From Candidatus Gastranaerophilales bacterium (lineage in GTDB: Bacteria > Cyanobacteriota > Vampirovibrionia > Gastranaerophilales > Gastranaerophilaceae), in assembly GCA_944323285.1 (NCBI GenBank), contig CALURV010000001.1:1-37954 (forward strand): a stretch of 37,954 nt of DNA, in the 5' to 3' direction. Positions within the stretch are counted from its first letter, which is position 1; every line of letters begins with the position of its first letter. The notes under the pieces were generated by a model. It made no database searches. It was not told the origin of the DNA and worked only from the letters and a program-made list of their open reading frames with translations. Below are positions 24,219 to 32,275 of the stretch, piece by piece. The position numbers were made by a program, and so were the translations under genes.

Positions 24219-25991
24219 TTAAATATTCCTTGCGAAGAAAGAAGCTATTTCTTTATGAGAAATAAAATGCGAGATTGGTCTTCCGTGCGGGCATGTATAT
24301 GGGTTTTTTGTTGTTCTTAGTTTTTTAACTATTTCTTCCATTTGCCACAAAGTTAATTTTTCACCTGCTTTAACAGATGCTTTACAAGATGTAGTTATTA
24401 ATATTCTTTCTTCAATTGTATCAAGATCATTTTCAGGTGAATGACTTAAATTTAATAAAAGCTCGCTTAAAATATCTTTAGGCTTTACTTTAGACAACAG
24501 CTGAGGAATTTTTTTAAATATTATCTGAGTATCAGATATCTTTTCTATTTTATATCCAAATTTATTCAATTGTTCTTTAGCATTTTCTAATATTTGAACT
24601 TCCTCAGGAGTTACATCCAAAACATCTGATATTATGAGAAGCTGAGAAGCTATTTCTTTTTGACTTTTTAATTTTTCATAGATATAGCGTTCTTCTGCAA
24701 TATGCTGGTCTATAATTTCAAGATTATCATCATTTTCTACTAAAATATATGTATTTTTAAACTGCCCGATAACATTTATCTCTTTTTCTTTTGGGGTAGA
24801 ATCAAAATTAATATCCATTTTTGTTTGATTAACATCAAAATTAACTTCTACAGATTTACTTTCTTGTTTTTTCTCAATTTTATCTAAAGGAATAAATAAG
24901 TCATCATCATCTTCATTAGGTTTTCCAAAGTTTTTAATAGCAGAATCAATAGAAACAATATTATCATTAATCTCTTTATGTTCAATATTAATATAATTAT
25001 CAGAACAAGCATCAAGCGCATAGCTTATTGCACTTTGAACAAAATTAAATATCTGATTAGGGTTTTTATATCTCAACTCGCGTTTTGAAGGATGAACATT
25101 AACATCAATTTCTTCCGGGTTAATATCAAGATTAATAATAACAAAAGGATATCTTCCCTGAGGAAGCATATTTTTATATGCAACATCAATGGCTTTTAAA
25201 AGAATTGGACATTTAACCATTCTTGAATTAACAAAAGTATAAACAGATTTTTTACTTGAGCGGGTATAACTTGGAACAGAAGTATAACCTTGTATTTTTA
25301 TACCGGATAAAACATCTGTTTTCTCAACTTTTTTAAGTTCATTTATTATGTCAGACGGGTATATTTGAGAAATTCTAGTTAATAAATCAGCATTTGGTGT
25401 TGTTGTTATAACTGTAGAATTATTATTTTTGAGAATAAAAGCAATATGAGGATGTGAAATAGCAAGAGATTGTACCAATTCTTGAATATATGCAAATTCT
25501 GTTTTAGAACTCTTTAGGAATTTAAGCCTTGCAGGCTGATTAAAGAATAAATCATTAACCTCCATAATTGTACCTTGAGCACAACCTATTTTAGAAGAAT
25601 TAACAATAGAATTTTGAGATTCAACTCTTGTACCAAAATCAAAATCTTTAGTTCTGGTAGTGCAAATTACCTTAGCAACAGAAATCATACTGGCGAGAGC
25701 TTCACCTCTAAAGCCAAGTGTTTGAATATTAAAGAGGCTTTCTTCATCTGTAAGTTTGCTAGTTGCGTGTTTAGAGAAAGCCAATAGAATATCATCAGGA
25801 TGAATACCTGAGCCGTTATCAGCGACACGAATATTTCTGCAGTCATTAGAAACAGATATTTCTATTTTTGAAGCAAGTGCATCTATAGAATTTTCAACAA
25901 GTTCTTTAACAACACTTGCAGGCCTTTCAATTACTTCACCTGCAGCAATTTGATTTATTAAATTAACAGATAATTGCTTTATTCTATTCAT
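24219..25991 (-). CDS. mutL: DNA mismatch repair protein MutL
   Basis: A 590-aa GHKL ATPase that couples mismatch recognition to repair. The N-terminus has AAGEVIERPASVVKELVENS with the catalytic Glu (residue 30), then DNGSG and GFRGEALASM. The C-terminus has DQHIAEERYIYE, the metal-binding DQHA-x2-E-x4-E endonuclease motif, plus a CPHGRP site, so it is predicted to be a nicking-type MutL. Length is normal. No Shine-Dalgarno precedes the ATG; TAAAAT ends 6 nt before it, suggesting a leaderless message. No mutS is in the window. Confidence 0.97.
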   Translation of the reverse strand: MNRIKQLSVNLINQIAAGEVIERPASVVKELVENSIDALASKIEISVSNDCRNIRVADNGSGIHPDDILLAFSKHATSKLTDEESLFNIQTLGFRGEALASMISVAKVICTTRTKDFDFGTRVESQNSIVNSSKIGCAQGTIMEVNDLFFNQPARLKFLKSSKTEFAYIQELVQSLAISHPHIAFILKNNNSTVITTTPNADLLTRISQIYPSDIINELKKVEKTDVLSGIKIQGYTSVPSYTRSSKKSVYTFVNSRMVKCPILLKAIDVAYKNMLPQGRYPFVIINLDINPEEIDVNVHPSKRELRYKNPNQIFNFVQSAISYALDACSDNYINIEHKEINDNIVSIDSAIKNFGKPNEDDDDLFIPLDKIEKKQESKSVEVNFDVNQTKMDINFDSTPKEKEINVIGQFKNTYILVENDDNLEIIDQHIAEERYIYEKLKSQKEIASQLLIISDVLDVTPEEVQILENAKEQLNKFGYKIEKISDTQIIFKKIPQLLSKVKPKDILSELLLNLSHSPENDLDTIEERILITTSCKASVKAGEKLTLWQMEEIVKKLRTTKNPYTCPHGRPISHFISHKEIASFFARNI

Positions 25992-26117
25992 AAAATTATT
26001 TTAATACATTAAAGAAAATAATAATAAATATAACAATATAATGTTACATATATCTTTAAAAAGCGAGTAAAAAAATAATGTAAAAAAATTATAAAGGTTG
26101 TATAATAAAGATAATAA

Positions 26118-26189
26118 GCGGGTGTAATTCAGTGGTAGAATGCAACCTTCCCAAGGTTGACGTCGGGGGTTCGAGTCCCCTCGCCCGCT
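26118..26189 (+). tRNA. tRNA-Gly (CCC anticodon)
   Basis: A 72-nt cloverleaf: acceptor GCGGGTG/CGCCCGC (one G-C... mismatch-tolerant end pair), D-arm ATTC...GAAT, anticodon stem CAACC/GGTTG with loop TTCCCAA (anticodon CCC), T-arm GGGGG-TTCGAGT-CCCCT and discriminator T. CCA is not encoded. The phosphatase gene begins 41 bp downstream. Confidence 0.95.
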
Positions 26190-26230
26190 ATTTAAAAAGA
26201 TTTATACATATCAATCAATCGGAAATAAAA

Positions 26231-26896
26231 ATGGATAAAGACACAATTATCTTCGACCTTGACGGAACACTATTAAACACGCTTGAAGATTTACATGCCT
26301 GTATTAATTATGCAATAGATTATTGCGGATATCCCAAAAGGAGTCTTTCTGAAATAAGAAATTTTGTAGGGAATGGGATAAAAAAAGCAATAGAAAGAGC
26401 ACTGCCGGAAGGAACCAGTGAAGAAGAAACAGAAAAAGTAATAGCAATTTTTAAGGAGTATTATCAAAAACATTTAACAGAGTATACAAAACCTTATGAT
26501 GGAATAATTAAGCTTTTAGAAGAGTTAAGAGCAAAAGGATATAAAATAGGCGTTGTATCAAACAAATATGATAAAGCAGTAAAAGCATTATGCAAAGACT
26601 ATTTTGGAGATTTAATACAAACAGCAATAGGGGAGAGTAAAGAAATAGAAAAGAAGCCAAACCCCAATGGAGTTTTAAAGGCAATAAAAGAGGTAAATTC
26701 AACTGTAGAAAGAACAATATATATAGGTGATTCAGAAGTTGATATACAGACAGCGAAAAACGCAAATATACCTTGTATAAGTGTTTTATGGGGATTTAAA
26801 GACAAAGAGTTTCTGGAAGCAAATGGCGGAAATATATTTGCCAAAGCCCCAGAAGATATAATAAAAATAATTGAAAAAAAATCATATTTAATATAG
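26231..26896 (+). CDS. HAD-family hydrolase, phosphoglycolate phosphatase-like
   Basis: A 221-aa haloacid-dehalogenase-superfamily phosphatase. Motif I FDLDGTLLNT holds the nucleophile and acid Asp (about residues 9 and 11). Motif II is VVSNKYD, motif III is the Lys in EKKPNP, and motif IV is YIGDSEVDI. The layout, with a helical cap after motif I, fits Gph/PGP, which clears 2-phosphoglycolate; other phosphate esters are possible. The ATG at 26231 is chosen: the frame extends further upstream only through tRNA-Gly. GGAA lies 7 nt before it. It may share the tRNA-Gly transcript. Confidence 0.88.
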   Translation: MDKDTIIFDLDGTLLNTLEDLHACINYAIDYCGYPKRSLSEIRNFVGNGIKKAIERALPEGTSEEETEKVIAIFKEYYQKHLTEYTKPYDGIIKLLEELRAKGYKIGVVSNKYDKAVKALCKDYFGDLIQTAIGESKEIEKKPNPNGVLKAIKEVNSTVERTIYIGDSEVDIQTAKNANIPCISVLWGFKDKEFLEANGGNIFAKAPEDIIKIIEKKSYLI

Positions 26897-26920
26897 TATA
26901 AAGTACAGCGGATACAAAAT

Positions 26921-27006
26921 GCCGGAGTGGCGAAATTGGTAGACGCATCAGACTCAAAATCTGACGCAGCTCACCCTGCGTGCCGGTTCGAGTCCGGCCT
27001 TCGGCA
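26921..27006 (+). tRNA. tRNA-Leu (CAA anticodon)
   Basis: An 86-nt class II tRNA: acceptor GCCGGAG/CTTCGGC, anticodon stem TCAGA/TCTGA with loop CTCAAAA (anticodon CAA), long variable arm CGCAGCTCACCCTGCG, T-arm GCCGG-TTCGAGT-CCGGC and discriminator A. CCA is not encoded. Its last 8 nt recur at 27324-27332 at the edge of the truncated autotransporter. Confidence 0.96.
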
Positions 27007-27013
27007 AATATTT

Positions 27014-27038
27014 AAAAGACCCATTAGGGTCTTTTTTT
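27014..27038 (+). terminator. Terminator after tRNA-Leu
   Basis: AAAAGACCC-ATTA-GGGTCTTTT is followed by further T residues (27036-27038), 8 nt after the tRNA end. It is a strong rho-independent terminator for the tRNA transcript. Confidence 0.9.
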
Positions 27039-27082
27039 ATGGCCGGACGAGAACCCACAAAACAAAGTTTTGTTTAAGGTTC

Positions 27083-27316
27083 GGCGCGAGTGAGCAGAGG
27101 CTGAAATGGCGGAGGCGTTGAGCCTTCGACATGCAATGCCGTTTATCGCGAACGAGCAAGAGGCGCGAGTGAGCAGAGGCTGAAATGGCGGAGGCGTTGA
27201 GCCTTCGACATGCAATGCCGTTTATCGCGAACGAGTAAGAGGCGCGAGTGAGCAGAGGCTGAAAAACGGAAATGATGAATTTTCGTTTTGAACGCCGTTT
27301 ATCGCGAACGAGTAAG
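27083..27316 (+). repeat. GC-rich 79-bp tandem repeat (three units)
   Basis: Units start at 27083, 27162 and 27241 with GGCGCGAGTGAGCAGAGGC. The first two are nearly identical 79-mers. The third is 76 bp with a divergent centre. By hand count a unit is about 58% G+C, far above the surroundings. Each unit itself contains two related halves (CGCGAGTGAGCAGAGGC and CGCGAACGAGCAAGAGGC). No unique spacers or cas genes are present, so it is not a CRISPR array. A hairpin ACAAAAC-AAA-GTTTTGT at 27057-27073 precedes it. Confidence 0.9.
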
Positions 27317-29229
27317 AGGCGAGGCCTTCGGCAAATATAACATATTCAACATTTAGCAATAATACAGCTAATATCGAAGGCGGTGCGATTTTTAATTATT
27401 CCGGCACGGCAAATATAATTGCAAATAAAGCTGATACGATATTTACAGGGAATACCGCTAATAATATATCAAATGCACTATATCAATATGAAGGAACAAC
27501 CAATCTAAATGCAAGCGAGAATGCAAATGTTATATTTAATGACGGAATAGATGGAAATATAGACTTTATTTCCTCTAACATCATTAATATCAATAACACA
27601 GGCGTAAAAATGGCAGATGGAACAACCGATGCTCCGACAACAGGTGTTATTGAATTTAATAATGAAGTTAAAAATAATACGGTTAATATGTATAACGGCG
27701 TATTAAAATTTGGAACAAATACGCAAGATGATATTAGCTATTCAGGAACATTTGCTGATAGTGTTAACTTTAACTATCAAGGCGGTATTTTAACACTTCA
27801 AAACGGCGGGATAAATTCTGCAAACCTCGGGAATTTAACACTTAATAACAATATGGATTTAAGGTTAGATGCCGATTTAGCCGCTCTAAAAATGGATACA
27901 ATCACTGCAAACAGTTTCACATCTAACGGAAATAATATCAATATATCAAATATTAATGTATTGAGTGCAACAAATCAAAAATCCTTCTCAATATCACCGC
28001 TTGGTGAAGGTATGGATAGTGGGGTAAAAGACGCTCTTGCCGGTGCCATTCAATACACTGGAAGTGACATAACTTATGGTTCTATATATAAATATACTGC
28101 AAGTTATGACCCTACAACTGCTATGTTTAACTTTGGACTTGTTGGCGGAGGCGGATATGACAGCTTTAACCCTTCTGTATTGGCAGCTCCTGTTGCAGCA
28201 CAACTCGGCGGATACCTAAATCAATTAAATGCTTATGATAACGCATTCCGTAATATGGATATGTACATGTTAATGACAAAAGAACAACGTCAGGCAATGA
28301 AATACTGCAACAAATATGCCTCTATTGCAAACAATAACATAGTATTTGACCCGACGGTTAACCAATACGAAAATAAAGCAGGCTGGTTCAGACCTTATGG
28401 TACATTTGAAAATGTATCTTTGAATAACGGACCTAAAGTATCAAACGTAGCTTATGGAACATATTTTGGTGCTGAATCAGAACTCTATGAGCTTGGTCAA
28501 GGCTGGGACGGAATGTGGGGAGTATATGCAGGTTATAACGGCTCCCACCAAGCGTATGACGGCGTTAGTATTTATCAAAACGGCGGTACATTAGGTGCTG
28601 TTGGTATGGCATACAAAGGCAACTTCTTTACAGGATTAACTTTGAATGTCGGAGCTAACGCAGGCGAAGCAAATACAATGTTTGGTCATGAAGACTTTGC
28701 AATGTTAATGACCGGTGTCGCATCAAAAACAGGTTATAATTATGAACTTGCTGACGGTAAATTCATTATTCAGCCTAATTTCTTGATGTCATACTCTTTA
28801 GTTAATACATTTGACTATAGAAATGCAGCCGGTGTAAAAATTGATTCTGATCCTTTGCATGCTATACAGTTAGAACCCGGTATTAAATTCATAGGTAACC
28901 TTCCAAACGGCTGGCAGCCCTATGCAGGTGTAAGTGTTGTATGGAACATTATGGACAGAACTCATTTCAACGCAAACGATGTATCGCTTCCAAACCTTTC
29001 AATCAACCCGTTTGTTAAATACGGAGTTGGTGTAAGAAAATCTTGGGGTGAAAGATTTACAGGGTTCTTCCAAACATACATCACTAACGGCGGAAGAAAC
29101 GGTGTTGGCTTGCAGGCAGGTTTAAGATGGACTCTGGGTAAAACGCAGCCATCTGGTACTAATAAAGTAAGCTCAAATCTTCCCGAAAAAAATGAAACAA
29201 AACTGACACTAAATAATAATTTAATCTAG
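27316..29229 (+). pseudogene. 5'-truncated Pmp-repeat autotransporter outer-membrane protein
   Basis: The open frame begins directly at the tandem-repeat edge, without a start codon, and runs 637 codons. Its first residues (ITYSTFSNNTANIEGGAIFN) show the FxxN and GGA[I] repeats of polymorphic outer-membrane proteins. A beta-helix-like passenger follows, then from about 28390 (AGWFRPYG) an autotransporter barrel ending GLQAGLRWTLGK. The signal peptide and the N-terminal passenger are missing. An internal ATG at 27610 has no ribosome-binding site. The barrel is followed by an odd 28-residue polar tail, whose last codons and stop lie in an intergenic repeat. It is either a remnant, a silent donor cassette, or a misassembly. 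Confidence 0.7.
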
Positions 29230-29399
29230 TATCGCACTTTGTTAGAGAGTTATCATCTCTAACAAAGTACTCAACTTTTGAAAACTCTGCTCACTTTCGT
29301 TTCACTACGGATACAAGCTCACTCAAAAACAAAGTTTTTGGTTCGTTTTGTAAAAAAATTCACTATAATCTGAAAGTGTGAGTATGTTTTTCTCGGACA
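29220..29399 (+). repeat. Intergenic repeat, subtype B (180 bp)
   Basis: It has the same termini as subtype A (TTTAATCTAGTATCGCAC, TTTTCTCGGACA) but about 60 bp more in the middle, including GCTCACTTTCGTTTCACTAC and a CAAAAAC-AAA-GTTTTTG hairpin. The left stem changes in a compensated way (TTGTTAGAGA/TCTCTAACAA). It supplies the stop codon of the autotransporter frame. Confidence 0.9.
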
Positions 29400-29429
29400 A
29401 ATTTCCCCCACACAAAATAACAAACAAAA

Positions 29430-29879
29430 TTATCTATAGTCAATTGAATTACTTCTAATAGGGAAAGCCCTTAAAATTTCAGCAAGAGTTTTAGTCATTT
29501 TAGAAGTTTTCTTAGTCAAACGACCAGCGACTATGTCATCTGCTGTATTAAGTACGGCATCAACATTTTCATCATATATAACAGACTTAGATTTTATATC
29601 ATATTGTTTTATTGTTCTAATATTATCTTGGTTTCCGATTTTATATAATCTATTTTGAGGATCAATAAATGCAATCATGGCTCTATCTTCACTATTTTTA
29701 GGGTCTTTAATTATAACTGTATCAACCCCCATTTTATCAAGATTATCAATAGAATCACTATAATCAATTTGTCTTGCAAGAGACTCTGCTAAAGCAGAAG
29801 CTGTACGACCCATTCCTTCTGTATCAACATATAGAGCCTTAAAGTTTGGTATATAGTTTGAACTACAACGAATATTCAT
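29430..29879 (-). CDS. Small protein with FKA N-terminal motif, unknown function
   Basis: A 149-aa protein with TTAGGAG 5 nt before the ATG, so the start is firm. The N-terminus MNIRCSSNYIPNFKALYVD matches the M-N/R-I...FKG/A pattern of the deiminase-like protein (7257) and the large membrane protein (32276). The remainder is soluble, with an apparent alpha/beta segment (VDTVIIKDPKNSEDRAMIAFID) and a basic C-terminus. There is no membrane helix. I do not recognise the family. It lies between two subtype B repeats. Confidence 0.75.
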   Translation of the reverse strand: MNIRCSSNYIPNFKALYVDTEGMGRTASALAESLARQIDYSDSIDNLDKMGVDTVIIKDPKNSEDRAMIAFIDPQNRLYKIGNQDNIRTIKQYDIKSKSVIYDENVDAVLNTADDIVAGRLTKKTSKMTKTLAEILRAFPIRSNSIDYR

Positions 29880-29973
29880 ATTTTCTCCTAATTTTTTCTT
29901 ATATAAAATATGAAAATTTTATTTTTTAATAAAATTTGAAGAAATATTTACAAAAACTTTTGATATAAAAAAC

Positions 29974-30153
29974 TAATCTGGTATCGCACTTTGTTACCAA
30001 GTCAACCCCAATTACAAAGTACTCAACTTTTGAAAACTCTGCTCACTTTCGTTTCACTACGGATACAAGCTCACTCAAAAACAAAGTTTTTGGTTCGTTT
30101 TATAGAAAAAATTCACTATAATCTGAAAGTATGAGTATGTTTTTCTCTGACAA
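29974..30153 (+). repeat. Intergenic repeat, subtype B (180 bp)
   Basis: A copy of 29220-29399 starting TAATCTGGTATCGCAC and ending TTTTCTCTGACA. The 180-bp length is equal, and the interior insertion is nearly identical. It ends one base before the dxs stop codon on the minus strand. Confidence 0.9.
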
Positions 30154-30154
30154 A

Positions 30155-31906
30155 CTATATTAACTTGACTAAATCTTCTACAATAAGCTCTTTAGTAAGA
30201 TGATAACGTTCATAAAGTTCATCCAAAGGAACTCTATCAGTAAATTCTTTCTTAGCACCATAGTTTAAGACTTTCATATCTGAATCAGCATAAAATCTGG
30301 AAATTTTTTCACCAAAGCCGCCGTCTAAAATACCATCTTCTAAAGTTATAACTAAATTGTGATTGGATTTTAGATTTTCAAGCAATTCAGAATCAACGCC
30401 AGTAATAAACCTAGGATTAATCAATGTTGCATTTATACCTAAAACCTTTTGAATTTCAGACTTAACACTCTGAGCGAGTCCATAGAAACTTCCAAGACCA
30501 AGTATTGCTATTTTTTCACCTTGTTCTTTAATCTCATATTTATTCAAGACAGAATAATCAGTATTATCAACAATACCTGAAGAGACAAGTTCACAAGAAG
30601 GGACTCTAATAGCAACAGGATGTTTAGTTTGAGAATAAGCCCAATTTAACATTGCAAGATATTCTTCTTTGCAAACAGGAGCAAGATAAACCATATTTGG
30701 TATATTACAGATTAACGGAATGTCAAAAACACAAAGATGGGTAGCATCGGCATTAGATATACCGCCCCAGTAAATAAGCATTGTAACAGGAGAATTATTT
30801 AAACATAAATCCTGCGAAAGCTGGTCATAAGTTCTCTGAACAAAAGAACACATAAAATTAAGAATAGGTTTAGCCCCTGATTTAGCAAGAGCAGAACAAT
30901 AAGCAACAGCATGCTCTTCTGCAATACCCACATCCGTATAATGCTTATCAAGTTTATTCCTAAATTCCGAATTAAATCCAAAAACTCCCGGCGTTCCTGC
31001 CGTAACAACAACTAAAGATTTGTCATTTTCAAGTTTATTAAGTATAAAATCTTTTGTAACAGAATTATAATCTTCAACTATATCAGTCTGCGGATTTTGT
31101 ATATCATCAAGAGAATGAGGTAATACCCAATGGAAGAATTCTTTATTTTTTTCAGCAACATCAAGCCCATGACCTTTTAATGTATTAATATGAACAACAA
31201 CAGGGTGATTAATATCTTTAACTTTATTGAAAGCCTCGATTAAAGATTTAATATCATTACCATTATTAACGTATAAATAATCAAAACCTATAGATTTAAA
31301 GAAATTACAATCAGCATTACCATTTGTATCACGAAGCAACTTTAAGTTCTTATAAATACCGCCATGATTTTCAGCAATAGACATATCATTATCATTAACA
31401 ACAATAATAATATTACTATTAAGAGTTGCAGCATTATTTAAGCCTTCCATAGCTTCACCGCCGGTTAAAGAACCGTCGCCGATTAAAGCAATAACATTAT
31501 ATTTATCATTATTTAAATCTCTTGCTTTAGCAACACCAACAGCTAAACTGACAGAAGTAGAAGTATGCCCTACTTTAAATAAATCATACTCGCTCTCCTC
31601 TGGCGCAGTATAACCGGTATAATCATTATATTTCTCGGGGTTTAAAAAACCTTCTTTTCTTCCTGTTAAAATTTTATGCGGATAACACTGATGAGAAACA
31701 TCAAAAACAATCTTATCTAAAGGCGCATTAAAAACATAATGCATAGCAATAGTAGCTTCAACAATTCCAAGGTTGGGTCCCATATGCCCGCCAGTAGTAT
31801 TAACCTTTTCAATAATTAATTTTCTCATCTCACCAGCTAAAGTATTCATCTCGTCTAATGAAAGATTTTTTAAATCAACAGGATAAAAAACTTTATCTAA
31901 AATCAT
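30155..31906 (-). CDS. dxs: 1-deoxy-D-xylulose-5-phosphate synthase
   Basis: A 583-aa thiamine-diphosphate transketolase-like enzyme making DXP from pyruvate and glyceraldehyde 3-phosphate, the first step of the MEP isoprenoid pathway. HMGPNLG is at residues 41-47. HQCYPHKILTGR follows near 72. The ThDP/Mg motif runs from GDG (143-145) to NDN (171-173). The catalytic Glu lies in DVGIAEEHAV. At 583 residues it is a little shorter than the usual 620 or so. AAAGGA precedes the ATG. A TATAAT at 31956-31951 is the likely -10. Its stop abuts an intergenic repeat that may act as terminator. Confidence 0.95.
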   Translation of the reverse strand: MILDKVFYPVDLKNLSLDEMNTLAGEMRKLIIEKVNTTGGHMGPNLGIVEATIAMHYVFNAPLDKIVFDVSHQCYPHKILTGRKEGFLNPEKYNDYTGYTAPEESEYDLFKVGHTSTSVSLAVGVAKARDLNNDKYNVIALIGDGSLTGGEAMEGLNNAATLNSNIIIVVNDNDMSIAENHGGIYKNLKLLRDTNGNADCNFFKSIGFDYLYVNNGNDIKSLIEAFNKVKDINHPVVVHINTLKGHGLDVAEKNKEFFHWVLPHSLDDIQNPQTDIVEDYNSVTKDFILNKLENDKSLVVVTAGTPGVFGFNSEFRNKLDKHYTDVGIAEEHAVAYCSALAKSGAKPILNFMCSFVQRTYDQLSQDLCLNNSPVTMLIYWGGISNADATHLCVFDIPLICNIPNMVYLAPVCKEEYLAMLNWAYSQTKHPVAIRVPSCELVSSGIVDNTDYSVLNKYEIKEQGEKIAILGLGSFYGLAQSVKSEIQKVLGINATLINPRFITGVDSELLENLKSNHNLVITLEDGILDGGFGEKISRFYADSDMKVLNYGAKKEFTDRVPLDELYERYHLTKELIVEDLVKLI

Positions 31907-31993
31907 ACTTATATCCTTTCAATAATAATTAAAACTACCTGCTAACGAATATTATATATAATTTAAAACATTAGAGCAGCTATCAGTCAACAA

Positions 31994-32024
31994 ATAAAAA
32001 AACTTCCTTAAATACTTAAGGAAG
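31994..32024 (-). terminator. Intrinsic terminator on the minus strand
   Basis: CTTCCTTAA (32003-32011) and TTAAGGAAG (32016-32024) form a perfect 9-bp stem with a 4-nt loop. On minus it is followed by seven T residues. It ends a short minus-strand transcript upstream of dxs; there is no T-tract for the plus strand. Confidence 0.85.
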
Positions 32025-32234
32025 AAAAATTAGTAAAAGAGACATCAATAATATTGTTACCCATGTAATTTTAAAAGTCGAAAATACTGCAAAAATGTAA
32101 AGTAAAATTAATAATTTATATAGTTTAAGATTGAAGTCTGAGAATGTATTAAGTATACTAAATACACTCGTTAAAGTTTTGTAAAAAAATTTAAAAAAAC
32201 AAAGAAAAAAAAGCAATTTTATTATTTTAGACAT
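32016..32234 (-). CDS. Small hydrophobic membrane protein (72 aa), probable
   Basis: This frame lies between a minus-strand -10 TATAAT (32276-32271, weak TTGTTA at 15 bp) and a strong terminator whose stem includes its TAA. The peptide has two or three hydrophobic stretches (KLLFFLCFFKFF; LYKLLILLYIFAVF; WVTILLMSLLLIFLP) and basic residues between. There is no Shine-Dalgarno and no recognised family, so the transcript could instead be a non-coding RNA. The promoter overlaps the start codon of the divergent gene at 32276. Confidence 0.45.
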   Translation of the reverse strand: MSKIIKLLFFLCFFKFFYKTLTSVFSILNTFSDFNLKLYKLLILLYIFAVFSTFKITWVTILLMSLLLIFLP

Positions 32235-32275
32235 TTTAGCATGGAAGTGAAAAGGTAGGCGAAATTAGGGATTAT

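Noticed and set aside
26132-26230. Upstream extension of the phosphatase frame
   Set aside because: It is encoded within tRNA-Gly and its 3' flank; the HAD motif I begins right after the ATG at 26231.
26927-27121. Frame starting inside tRNA-Leu
   Set aside because: It translates the tRNA, its terminator and the tandem repeat; not a gene.
27083-27316. Possible CRISPR array
   Set aside because: The units are 79 bp, directly abutting, with no unique spacers and no cas genes nearby.
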